A DNA stretch of 32,002 nucleotides from an uncultured Alteromonas sp. (GTDB lineage Bacteria > Pseudomonadota > Gammaproteobacteria > Enterobacterales > Alteromonadaceae): contig NZ_CAJXQY010000045.1 in the NCBI RefSeq assembly GCF_913058315.1, positions 1-32,002 of the forward strand, given 5' to 3'. This document shows positions 22,742-31,985 of the stretch, piece after piece (within the stretch, counting starts at the first letter, position 1; each line of letters begins with the position of its first letter). The translations under genes and the position numbers were made by a program. The notes beneath the pieces are model-generated. The model made no database searches and was not told the origin of the DNA. It saw only the letters and a list, made by a program, of their open reading frames with translations.

Positions 22742-25700
22742 TTAATCGGTATATTCGATTCTGAAGTTATCCAGGGTGACGGTACCGCCACTTTCTGTAC
22801 GCAGTTGAATAAACGAATTCTCGCTGGCCAACGGGCCTTCCACTTCAAGTGTCCCAATGGTCAGCTCGTTAATCAGCGTGGCATAGAACTTGGAACTACC
22901 TCCCAGCCATGACTTACTGCTGCTACTGGTGTTGTTATCCACGTAAATCTGGAAGTTATTATCCCCATCCGGATCGTTCACGCTAACAATGTCCACCAGC
23001 ACCTTATAAGGGCGGCTCAGGTCAAACACGCCACGACCGGTCGTGTCGCTATCAGCCGTATCGGTACCGGGCTGAGTATCGCCAATCGTAAAGCGCGCAC
23101 TGGTCAGGGTAATCTCGCCATTCGCTACCACAATACCACTGCCGCCACCGGTTATGTTATGCAATGGCATCGAACTGTCGGCTGGCTGCGACTTATAGGC
23201 AGCGCTGAAGAAAGTATCCTCATCGGCGGCACTGAAGTCTTCACTGTAAGGCAGGCTTACGTCTGTACCAGTGCTGCTACCGCCCCCCGAACCACCGTCG
23301 TTGCCATCGTCAACCGCCGGAATATCCAGGTCGCTCTGGTCCAGTTTGCCTACCCCGGCATGGTTGATCACCTTACTTTTAACCACACTGGTTGCATCGA
23401 GGGTGTAAGCATAAGGCACTTCATAGCTGCTGGTTGGCGTAGCATCCGGTCCGGCCACCACATCATTGCCTGACGGTGTAGTCCAAATCACACCGGTTCC
23501 AAACAGGTTACCCACGGTATTCCAGTAGCCAATTTCGTCGGAGTAAAACGACACGATTGGGTTCTGTGTATTTTCAAACACATTGTTCTCAATCTGCAGC
23601 TCAGCTCCCATGCGGGAATTCATCCCGGTAGACGTAATATTGTTGTAGTAGTTGTTGTACAGATGAGCATAACCAAAGCGGAACAAGGGTAAGCGGGACT
23701 CGATGTTCTCAAACCGGTTGTGATGGAAAGTAATCAACCGCTCTCTGTCATTGGTGCTAACTTCATCATCGGTGTGCCCGTGTAACGAGGCTTTCCAGTG
23801 ATCGTGCAGGTAGTTATACGAAATCGTGATGTTCTTAGCGCCAGACTTCGAATCAATCAGACCATCATAGAAGTCTTTACCCACATCCAGCGAACTGTAC
23901 AGTTCGTTATGATCGATCCAGATATTACTGGTGGTTGAACCGTCGTCATCGCCTTCAATGGAAATCGCATCCTTTCCACCGGTTAATACATGGTGGATCT
24001 TAAGGTTCTGAATGATGATATTGTTAGCGCGGCGAATGGAAATACCAATGCCATCGAACTCGCCACGGTCGGCCACTCCGATAATCGAAACGTTATCCAT
24101 ATCCTTAATCTCAATGGAACGACCACTACCATCGTTGTTCGCGTCGGTAATCACGCCATCTACATAGATAGTCACCGGTGTATTCGCCGTGCTGGCCTCT
24201 TCGAGCGCGGCGGTGAGTTTAGCTCCCGTATCCACAGTCACAACCGTACCTCCGGCCCCGCCGGTAATATCGAAGTTATAGCCGGCAAAGCCTTTATCGG
24301 TGACTTCTTCGATAATAACCGGCGCATCCAGCGGTTGTGGTTCCCAACCCGCGCCATCGTTGTAATCGGCGAAGACGGCAGCGCGACTGCTGAAATCAGC
24401 GGCTTCTGAGTCAGACAAAATATAACCGCCAACCCGCGTAGCTAAATCAATCGCATTACCCTGGCTATCCAGGCTGCCAAACTCACGCCAGCCTGCGGCT
24501 GAGGTGGCCGGGTCCGGATTGGGCTGCGGCTGTCCGTTAATGCCGTTGTAGGCCCAGCCTACTGTGGCAATATGCTCAGCAAAGGTATTATTGATCAGCG
24601 TAATGTTATCGAAATAACTACTGTTCCCGCCGCTCCGGGCAATATAGGTCGAACCGGCTTCAACGGTAGTACCTAAAGGTCCGGGGCCATGGGTAAAGTC
24701 ACTGTTTAGGAAGACAAAACCGGGGTCGTCAGCATTTTGTACCCGAGCTTGTAATACATAGCCACCCGGAGCGGTTGCATCAGCACCGTATTTTGAGTCG
24801 CCCACCGTACGAATTTCACTTTCTTCAAACAGCGCCGCAGTGACGTATCCCCAGATAAAGTCAACGTTACCGGCCACCAGCGTGTTGTAGAACCAGCTGT
24901 AGCCTTTTAGTAGCAGCGTATCCTGCTCGCTAATAAAGTTCATATTATTGGCGATCAGGCGGTGACTACTGTTGAAATAAATGGTTTCCGCCTGGTTAGA
25001 GTCCACATTGTTACGTGTATGGCTGTTCTTCAGGGTAAAGTTGTTCAGCACCAGATTATCGGCACTCTCCACCAGCAAGACGCTGCGACCACCATTTGGT
25101 GTACCGGTACCCGGCGCTTCACTACCGCCGGTTCCGCCGTTAAACGATTCATAGTTATCGTAGTAAATAACGGTATTGTCGCGATCCTCGCCCTCAATAG
25201 TCAGGTTGTTCTTGTTGCGCACATACAACAACTCATTGTACATACCCGTCTTAACGGTAATGGTTGCCGCGGTATCCTTGGCAACATTTTCCATAACATA
25301 GTTAAGCGCGCCCTGTACTGTTCTGAAGTCAGCGGCGCCGTCATCATCAACGGTAACGTCGCTGCCTGAAGGACCAATTTCCTGAGTGGAAAAAGACCAG
25401 TCGGCGGTTTTACCCATGCCGGTAAAGTCGATGCCATTCAACTGTGTTGAGGTTACCACGCCCTCGCCAATGGCGACGTAATAGGTTTTGTCGTATGTCA
25501 GTGCATTGGTATGCGGAACAATGGTCAGGGTATTACCCTCAACGTTGAACGGACGGTAGTTAACCCGGCGCAGACGATCCTGTCCGGCAAAACCCAGTGC
25601 ATCTATATCGCCGCCCAGGGTGATGACATCAACAACCGTGTCGTCTGCGGCGTCATAAATGCGTACTTCACCAACATCTGCCAGCACCGGCGGACTATCG

Positions 25701-28700
25701 AATGTAATCGACAGGCGTCCATCCACATAGGCGTTGGTCGCGGCCGTTGCCGGTAAGGTTTTACCTGTCAGATCTCCATAATCGCTGGTGGGCATAACAA
25801 AGCCTTCGGTCACCAACACTTCAACGCTGCGCACCAGGGTGGGATCGGAGCCGGAGGTAAACGTAATAGTGGCACTTCCCGCGGCTGCCGGGGTAAGTGT
25901 AACGTTAGGACCATCAATTGCCACGCTGACTACGCTTTCATCTGACGAAGTGGCAGTGAAGGTATCATCGGTGAGGCCATCATTTTGCACCGCCGTGACA
26001 TATACAATTAACGGATCGGTGGTGGTGGTTGCATTCCACTCAGTGTCTTTATAATCCAGCGTCAGTTGTACTGGCTTCACGCTGGGATCGCCCACTTTAA
26101 AGTCGTCCATTTCAAACGAACGATTATTGGTGAACATGCCAATTAGCCCTTTAGCAGTAAAGGTGGCATCGTTAATCGAGCCCATCTCTTCGCCGTCTAA
26201 GTACACGCTCAGGGCATCACCGATCAGCTCAAAGCGTACGCGATACCAGACGCCATCGGTGCCATCTTTTTCACCCAGTAACAAGGGGGTACTGGCCTGG
26301 ACCGGACGACTAATCGAACCGTCGGTGCTAATGGCAATTTCCACCCGGGTACTACTTGAAGAGTTCTGTAAATTCAAACCACCGCCGTACCAGTTACCGG
26401 CACTGTCATATCGGGCCGTGAAGTACAGCTGTTTGTTTGCCGTTGTGCTGTTCTGGCGCGGACGGATACGGGCTTCTACAAAGTAGTCTGCTGTCTGTGG
26501 AATTTGCGCCATGGCATCTTCGGTGAGCTGAATAATTTCTCCACCGGCGCCGCCTGCGGTATAACGCAACATATCGTTACCGGAATCACTGGTATAAATA
26601 TCAAAGCTGCCAATAGCACCTTCAGTGTTGTCCGGCTGTGCCAGCAGGTTCCAGTTATCCGTGTTACCGCTGCTAAAGTCATCGCAGAAATACAGACTTG
26701 GTTCATCTTCACAGGAGAACAGGCTGGCATCTTCAATGTATTCAATGCGCAGATTGTTAATCACCACCGTACCACCGCTTTCCGTACGAAGTTGCAGGAA
26801 GGAATTTTCGGAGGCCACCAAACCTTCAACTTCCAGTGTGGTGCCGGGCTCCAGGGTGTTGATCAGCTCACTATAAAAACGTGAATCGCCACCATGCACC
26901 GATTTACTGCTGCTACTGGTGTTGTTATCCACATAAATCTGGAACTTGTTGTTACCCTCGGTATCGCTTACCGAAACAATATCCATCACCACTTTATACG
27001 GCCGGCTTAAATCGAGTGTGCCGGTAAAAATGGTATCCTCAGCGCTGGTTTCGGTTTGCGGTGTGGAGTTACCAATAGTGAAGCGACCGGAATCAATTTG
27101 CAGGCCATCGCTGACCACCATCACGGTTCCGCCGGTACGGTGATAAAGCGGCAGGGTTTCGCCATTGCTGTTTAACAGGCTGGCAAAAGAATCAGAGAAG
27201 ATATCCTCGGTAACGCCAACGTAATTATAGCTGAGCGGTAAATCCACCTGCGGGATATCAGGTTGCTCTGGTACTTCCGGTTCCTCCGGCTCTTCGGGCA
27301 CTTCAGGCGCATCCACCGCGTCTGCCACAGTTTCGATAGTCAGGTTATCAATGGTGATATTTCCCGAGCTGTCGGTGCGTAACTGGAAGAAGGAGTTGGT
27401 AATTGCCGCATCTAAAATGCGCGCATCCGGGTCGTCTATCGGTAAGCCGGTAACATCGGTTCCAGGCTCATAAGTATAAGTAAAGCGCTGACCTACAGGG
27501 AAGTTCTCTTCGTTAATACTCATGCCAATAAATTTACTGGCACCACCATGGACGGAGTTACCCTGACTGGTCGTATTGTTGTCGACGTAGATATTCAGGT
27601 TGCCGGCACCGGTGTGTGAGATCACATCAAAACTAATGGTAAACCCTTCACTGATATTAAAAATACCGGTTCCCACCGTGTCAGACGCGGTTGTTTCAAC
27701 ACCAGGGGTCGTGTTACCTATGCTGAATCGTGCGCCGGATAGATTGAGTTGTCCGAGGTCCGGGTCAATGACCGGACTACCGCCGGTTTTAAAATACATC
27801 GCACCGCTGTCAGGGTCGTCGGTTAGCCGTTTGTAACCAGATGAGAAAAAGGTCGTGATGTCGGTATCAAAGCTTTCTGCCAGCGCAGGCTCGACATTAG
27901 AGGCCTGTTCTTCCAATGCAATCAGCTCCAGGTCGGCCTGTTCTTCGGTCAGTACCAGCAGGTTATCCTGCGGATCCTCCCCGGCATCACAGGCGCGCAC
28001 TAAACTGGCTACGGCCTCAACCGGATCATCAAACCAACACAGGCTGTATACCTGATTGACCGTATTATACGAACGCGAAATCAGGTAGTGAGTGCTGGTG
28101 TCGGTGGTCAGCACCAGCGCCCGACGGCCAAAGGCAAAGCCATAAGTGCCGCTGGTGGTCACCTCACCTTCGGTATAGCTGAACGAACCGGTTAAACCGC
28201 CGGTATCATCCGGCGTAAAGGTCACAGCAGACTTAACCGCTGTACTGCCCTGAATATAAGTGTTGTAGAGTGTGCCGGTTATCAACTCAACGTTGATGGC
28301 ATTGGTGAGTAAGGTGCCGTATTCAGTTTCAAGGTAATTCACAAAGTGCGCTACGGCATCATCGTAATCGGCTAGCGTGGTACTGCCTCCGGCGGTCGCC
28401 AGCCACGGCTCAACATCGGCGGCAAAAGCGTCGCTGTCCTGGCCAAAGAAAGAGGCTACCGTCTCGCCTTCTTCAAGCAACATCTGAGCAGCTCCCGCTG
28501 CATTAGGTGAAATGCTGATGCCATTAGAAGGGTCAGCATCGGTATCCAGCGCCTGCAGTAACCGCAAGGTATTTACCACTGCCGGATTAAACGGGTTATC
28601 GGTTTGGAACAATGCCAGTGGGGTTAACAAACTGGACGCAGGCACAACCGGAAAGGTAAATTCGCCGATTGAAAACGTTATCTGATCTCCCCGAAAATAG

Positions 28701-28900
28701 GAAAACTCACCGTTTTCATTGGTGGTTCCGTCAGGAAAAGACTCAGAACTGTAACTTAAGCCCCCTACCGGAGCATCAATAAACTGGCCGGTCAGCGCAG
28801 GCGCCGGTTCTTCTTTCACGTTGATGGTTTGTTCAAATCCGCAACCGGTTACCAAAACGGCGCTGCTCACCAGAGCAGCAATGCGATTGAGCTTTTTCAT
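22742..28900 (-). CDS. Giant modular pectinase lipoprotein: CE8 pectin methylesterase fused to PL1 pectate lyase
   Basis: This is a lipoprotein of about 2052 residues. The signal ends in a lipobox (LVTGC, near 21). The N-terminal region (about 25-330) resembles lipoprotein heads of marine adhesins (FIDAPVGGLSY, NENGEFSYFRGD). Module copies A (about 340-525) and B (about 555-722) follow, parted by a Glu/Pro linker. Then come a LamG-like domain (about 725-938), two Ig-like domains (about 940-1175), CE8 (about 1178-1525), PL1 (about 1537-1870) and module copy C (about 1883-2052). CE8 has EQDTLLL and NVDFIWG. PL1 has WIDHNELYSS, DGLIDSKSGA and SRLPLFRFG with the catalytic Arg. It should demethylate pectin and then cleave it by beta-elimination. 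The start is ATG 28900: GGGAGG lies seven bases before it but abuts an upstream GTG. Confidence 0.92.
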   Translation of the reverse strand: MKKLNRIAALVSSAVLVTGCGFEQTINVKEEPAPALTGQFIDAPVGGLSYSSESFPDGTTNENGEFSYFRGDQITFSIGEFTFPVVPASSLLTPLALFQTDNPFNPAVVNTLRLLQALDTDADPSNGISISPNAAGAAQMLLEEGETVASFFGQDSDAFAADVEPWLATAGGSTTLADYDDAVAHFVNYLETEYGTLLTNAINVELITGTLYNTYIQGSTAVKSAVTFTPDDTGGLTGSFSYTEGEVTTSGTYGFAFGRRALVLTTDTSTHYLISRSYNTVNQVYSLCWFDDPVEAVASLVRACDAGEDPQDNLLVLTEEQADLELIALEEQASNVEPALAESFDTDITTFFSSGYKRLTDDPDSGAMYFKTGGSPVIDPDLGQLNLSGARFSIGNTTPGVETTASDTVGTGIFNISEGFTISFDVISHTGAGNLNIYVDNNTTSQGNSVHGGASKFIGMSINEENFPVGQRFTYTYEPGTDVTGLPIDDPDARILDAAITNSFFQLRTDSSGNITIDNLTIETVADAVDAPEVPEEPEEPEVPEQPDIPQVDLPLSYNYVGVTEDIFSDSFASLLNSNGETLPLYHRTGGTVMVVSDGLQIDSGRFTIGNSTPQTETSAEDTIFTGTLDLSRPYKVVMDIVSVSDTEGNNKFQIYVDNNTSSSSKSVHGGDSRFYSELINTLEPGTTLEVEGLVASENSFLQLRTESGGTVVINNLRIEYIEDASLFSCEDEPSLYFCDDFSSGNTDNWNLLAQPDNTEGAIGSFDIYTSDSGNDMLRYTAGGAGGEIIQLTEDAMAQIPQTADYFVEARIRPRQNSTTANKQLYFTARYDSAGNWYGGGLNLQNSSSSTRVEIAISTDGSISRPVQASTPLLLGEKDGTDGVWYRVRFELIGDALSVYLDGEEMGSINDATFTAKGLIGMFTNNRSFEMDDFKVGDPSVKPVQLTLDYKDTEWNATTTTDPLIVYVTAVQNDGLTDDTFTATSSDESVVSVAIDGPNVTLTPAAAGSATITFTSGSDPTLVRSVEVLVTEGFVMPTSDYGDLTGKTLPATAATNAYVDGRLSITFDSPPVLADVGEVRIYDAADDTVVDVITLGGDIDALGFAGQDRLRRVNYRPFNVEGNTLTIVPHTNALTYDKTYYVAIGEGVVTSTQLNGIDFTGMGKTADWSFSTQEIGPSGSDVTVDDDGAADFRTVQGALNYVMENVAKDTAATITVKTGMYNELLYVRNKNNLTIEGEDRDNTVIYYDNYESFNGGTGGSEAPGTGTPNGGRSVLLVESADNLVLNNFTLKNSHTRNNVDSNQAETIYFNSSHRLIANNMNFISEQDTLLLKGYSWFYNTLVAGNVDFIWGYVTAALFEESEIRTVGDSKYGADATAPGGYVLQARVQNADDPGFVFLNSDFTHGPGPLGTTVEAGSTYIARSGGNSSYFDNITLINNTFAEHIATVGWAYNGINGQPQPNPDPATSAAGWREFGSLDSQGNAIDLATRVGGYILSDSEAADFSSRAAVFADYNDGAGWEPQPLDAPVIIEEVTDKGFAGYNFDITGGAGGTVVTVDTGAKLTAALEEASTANTPVTIYVDGVITDANNDGSGRSIEIKDMDNVSIIGVADRGEFDGIGISIRRANNIIIQNLKIHHVLTGGKDAISIEGDDDGSTTSNIWIDHNELYSSLDVGKDFYDGLIDSKSGAKNITISYNYLHDHWKASLHGHTDDEVSTNDRERLITFHHNRFENIESRLPLFRFGYAHLYNNYYNNITSTGMNSRMGAELQIENNVFENTQNPIVSFYSDEIGYWNTVGNLFGTGVIWTTPSGNDVVAGPDATPTSSYEVPYAYTLDATSVVKSKVINHAGVGKLDQSDLDIPAVDDGNDGGSGGGSSTGTDVSLPYSEDFSAADEDTFFSAAYKSQPADSSMPLHNITGGGSGIVVANGEITLTSARFTIGDTQPGTDTADSDTTGRGVFDLSRPYKVLVDIVSVNDPDGDNNFQIYVDNNTSSSSKSWLGGSSKFYATLINELTIGTLEVEGPLASENSFIQLRTESGGTVTLDNFRIEYTD
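22745..23254 (-). repeat. Module copy C (C-terminal) of the pectinase lipoprotein
   Basis: About 170 residues, with SARFTIGDTQPGTDT, FQIYVDNNTSSSSKS, ASENSFIQLRTESGGTV and LDNFRIEY, all matching copies A and B. A 29-base stretch (22914-22942) is identical to one in copy B (26904-26932), which points to fairly recent duplication. Its place after two catalytic domains suggests carbohydrate binding. Confidence 0.85.
26733..27239 (-). repeat. Module copy B of the pectinase lipoprotein
   Basis: About 168 residues, with SGRFTIGNSTPQTET, FQIYVDNNTSSSSKSVHGG, ASENSFLQLRTESGGTV and INNLRIEY. It is closest to copy C. It lies between the Glu/Pro linker and the LamG-like domain. Confidence 0.85.
27325..27882 (-). 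repeat. Module copy A (divergent) of the pectinase lipoprotein
   Basis: About 185 residues, with GARFSIGNTTPGVET, LNIYVDNNTTSQGNSVHGG, NSFFQLRTDSSGNITIDN and LTIETV. It shares the same core as copies B and C but carries an insert before the NSFFQL block and is the most divergent. Confidence 0.8.
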
Positions 28901-28937
28901 ATTCACCCTCCCAGGATGATAATGCGGGAGTGCGGCC

Positions 28938-28963
28938 GGGCGGCAACTGCTGGGTGTCCGCCC
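28938..28963 (-). other. Intercistronic hairpin between the receptor and pectinase genes
   Basis: GGGCGG and CCGCCC form a 6-bp GC stem around 14 bases, with no T-run on the minus strand. It lies in the 118-bp gap between the receptor and lipoprotein genes. It may stabilise the upstream message or reduce downstream expression. A compact GAGGCC-T-GGCCTC palindrome lies nearby at 28998-29010. Confidence 0.4.
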
Positions 28964-29018
28964 CTGATACCACGTTCCCGTTTCAATTAACTGTGCAGAG
29001 GCCTGGCCTCATTCTTGT

Positions 29019-31985
29019 TTAATAGAACTTGATCGTGGCCCCTAACTGGTAGGTCTGGCCGTACACTTCTTTCTGATACAGGATATTGCCACCGCTGTAC
29101 TCATTACCTTTAAAGAAGCGTAAGTCTTCCTGTGAGGTCAGGTTCAGCGCATCAAAGTAGAGCTGAACGTTTTCTGTCAGGTCATACTTAAATTTGGCAT
29201 CAACGCTGGTGTAGCCCGCCTGATACTGGTCACCCCAGATTTTACAGCCCTTCACATCGTCGAGCTGAGCTGACGCCGGGCAAGAGCCAATTTGCTCCAG
29301 AATCTCTGACCGATAGTTGGTAATTAACCGCGCCGAGAAGACTTCGTTTTCCCAGCCCACAGTCAGGTTGAAGGTTTGATCGGCCTGATCAGGCAGCGGC
29401 ATGCTGCCCTGACGAACCGTATCGTCAAGTCGTGCATCACTGTTAAGGAATGTGGCATTGGACTGGATAAAGAGACCGTTTTTAAAGTACTGGTTATAGC
29501 TAAGCTCCACCCCGTAGACTTTGGCCTTATCACCGTTTAAGGTGATATTAATTTCATCCATAAACAGGTCTTGTGGGATAACAAACTCGGTAACCTGGTT
29601 AACCGGCAATCGCACCGGCAGGTCAGCGATAGACATCCCTATACCGTTCACTTCAATAATGAAATTTTCGATATCCTTGTAGAACAGACCAATTTCCATG
29701 AACAAATCTTCGCTCGCATACCAGCTTAACGAGGCGTCATAGTTAATCGATGTCATGGCGGTCAGATTAGGGTTACCCACATCAAGGGTGTTATCTGAGG
29801 CCAGAATATAATCCTGTAACTGGCGGATGCTGGCCCCCCCCTGCGAATCATCACAGTCGTCCGTGCCCGGCGGACACAGTTCAATATCACTGTCGAAGGT
29901 CGCATACGCCCGGGCCTGACTGAATGAAGGCCGGGTAAAGCTGCTCCAGATCGCACCGCGCACCAGAATGTTTTCAGTGGGTTCATAACGCAAATGAACG
30001 CTGGGGAAAAACTCTGAGTATTTAATCGACGCTTCCGGAAGCGGGATCGCAATGTCCAACTCACCGTTGCCAGCACCATTAAATTCAAAGTCATCATTTT
30101 CCAGTGACATAAACCCGGTCGAAGCAAATTCGGTCTCAACCCAGCGTACGCCGGTAATGATGGTGGCATCCATGCCCAGTGGGAACTCGGTCATCGCATA
30201 AAGGGCTTTGGTGTCTTCATCGATAGCGTAGTCACCTTTGGTGCTTTCAATTGACTCTTCGCCGTTGGTGGCTGACTCCACGGTCTGGCGCGTTACATCC
30301 ACTATGGCATCGACGATGGCAGCACTTTCAAAGGGATACTGGAAGTCACTGCCCGCAGGGACGGCACTCGGGTAATCAGCGAGACTGGAGTTAACGGCAT
30401 CGATACAGGCCTGATCGCCATTACAATCTTGCGGTGAAGGGTCAAAACTCCAACGGTTCTTATCCCGGGCGTAATAACGAGTGGTAAACAATCCACCCAC
30501 TTTCACGTAGTTTATGTATTCGTTGTACACATCTTTACGCAGGTTCACCTGCCAGCTTTCCAGGTCATCGGTGCGTAATCCGCCTTCCAGAAACAGGTTG
30601 TCGAATTCCCAGTTAGCTAAATCACTGGCATCGCCTCGCGCCGCATTACCAAACATACCGTCGGTATAAGCTAGTCCGGCAAAAGCAGCGGCATCGGCGG
30701 GGCTCATCACCCGGGCGTTGATATTACGGCGCCCACCCTGCCCATAAACGATGAGGTCGCGCTCTCGGAACTGTACGCGACGGTCACCGCGAGAGTCTTC
30801 TTCAGATTTCGACTTGGCATACTCGTAATCAAGGATCCAGGTGTCGTTAAACGTATTTCGCCCACCTAAGCTGAAGGTAGTGGTTTCGTTGGTACTTTCC
30901 TGAATAAAGTGCTGATGGAAAACATCGATATCAGACAAAACAAACTCTTTGGTATCGCCATTTACGAACAAAATTTCTTCGTTGCCAAATGAGCCGGCGT
31001 CCTGAAAATCATAGAATTCGCGCAGCGCAAAGTCGCCATCTTCGTACTTGGTATACGTGCCTTTGACGTAGTAATAAGCAGCCTCGGATGGCTGATATTC
31101 GATGTTCATCGCACCCGCTGTGCGCGTGCGGTCGGCAATTTCGCGTCGATATTCCAGTTGGGCTGGCCCGAGGATCTCAGGTCCAAGGTTACCGGCATCA
31201 ATGTCTTCATCACTCACACCAAAGTCAGCCTGGTAGAACTTCATCTCATTGGAACTGTGATGACGGGTTTCATCCACCAGCGTTTCACGGTCTTCATAAG
31301 ACAAGGCATAACCAATACCTATCTGATTATCGAATAGCAACTCGGTGCCGTTTAAACTAAATCGCGGTGAATGTGATTCACGTAGCTCGTTGTAAGCATC
31401 CTGCACTTTCAGATTGAGGGTTTCTTTACCACGGTCAAAGGCCGATATTGCTTTAACGTTTACCGTACCGCCAATGGAATTCAGGTTTTGATCCGGAGTC
31501 AGAGATTTTAAAACCTCAATGGTTCCCAGTAAGTCTGCGGGTATGGCATCAAGGCCAACAGCACGGTCTTCACCGGCGCCAGCCATTTCGGAGCCGTTCA
31601 TATTAACCGTGACGAAGCTGGGGCCAAGACCGCGAACGGCGACAAACTTCCCTTCGCCTTCACTGCGTTGCAAGGTGACACCGGGTAAACGGCGCAATGA
31701 TTCAGCCACATTCTGATCAACAAAGTTGCCCAGTTCGTCGGTGGATATGACTGAACTGAAACCGTCTTTCATGCGCTCCAAATCACGGGCTTTCAGGTCG
31801 GCCGTTTTGACGCCCTTCACCTGAATAATTTCAAGATCCTGCTCTTCAGTGCTGGCTGACTGTTCAGTTTCGGTGGCAGCTGGCTGTGGATCAGCGGCTT
31901 TATTTTGTTGTTCTGCTTGCTGAGCATAAACGGGCAAACTAAGCGCCAGACAGGCCATTACCGCGTTTAATCGAAATGTTCTCAT
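29019..31985 (-). CDS. TonB-dependent outer-membrane receptor, likely pectin oligosaccharide uptake
   Basis: This 988-residue receptor has a signal peptide ending VYAQ near residue 24. A Glu/Gln-rich stretch with a TonB-box-like LEIIQVKGV near 50-60 follows. The plug domain (about 65-190) contains NFVDQNVAESLRRLPGVTLQR, VAVRGLGPSFVTVNMNG and SIGGTVNVKAI. The rest forms the 22-strand barrel, ending in the aromatic ATIKFY expected of outer-membrane proteins. The size and plug resemble the Xanthomonas/Caulobacter class of carbohydrate receptors (TIGR01782-like). It is directly upstream of the pectinase lipoprotein, so pectin oligomers are the likely cargo (inference). The second ATG at 31985 is preferred, as GGAG stands seven bases before it but only one base before the first ATG at 31991. 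Confidence 0.92.
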   Translation of the reverse strand: MRTFRLNAVMACLALSLPVYAQQAEQQNKAADPQPAATETEQSASTEEQDLEIIQVKGVKTADLKARDLERMKDGFSSVISTDELGNFVDQNVAESLRRLPGVTLQRSEGEGKFVAVRGLGPSFVTVNMNGSEMAGAGEDRAVGLDAIPADLLGTIEVLKSLTPDQNLNSIGGTVNVKAISAFDRGKETLNLKVQDAYNELRESHSPRFSLNGTELLFDNQIGIGYALSYEDRETLVDETRHHSSNEMKFYQADFGVSDEDIDAGNLGPEILGPAQLEYRREIADRTRTAGAMNIEYQPSEAAYYYVKGTYTKYEDGDFALREFYDFQDAGSFGNEEILFVNGDTKEFVLSDIDVFHQHFIQESTNETTTFSLGGRNTFNDTWILDYEYAKSKSEEDSRGDRRVQFRERDLIVYGQGGRRNINARVMSPADAAAFAGLAYTDGMFGNAARGDASDLANWEFDNLFLEGGLRTDDLESWQVNLRKDVYNEYINYVKVGGLFTTRYYARDKNRWSFDPSPQDCNGDQACIDAVNSSLADYPSAVPAGSDFQYPFESAAIVDAIVDVTRQTVESATNGEESIESTKGDYAIDEDTKALYAMTEFPLGMDATIITGVRWVETEFASTGFMSLENDDFEFNGAGNGELDIAIPLPEASIKYSEFFPSVHLRYEPTENILVRGAIWSSFTRPSFSQARAYATFDSDIELCPPGTDDCDDSQGGASIRQLQDYILASDNTLDVGNPNLTAMTSINYDASLSWYASEDLFMEIGLFYKDIENFIIEVNGIGMSIADLPVRLPVNQVTEFVIPQDLFMDEINITLNGDKAKVYGVELSYNQYFKNGLFIQSNATFLNSDARLDDTVRQGSMPLPDQADQTFNLTVGWENEVFSARLITNYRSEILEQIGSCPASAQLDDVKGCKIWGDQYQAGYTSVDAKFKYDLTENVQLYFDALNLTSQEDLRFFKGNEYSGGNILYQKEVYGQTYQLGATIKFY

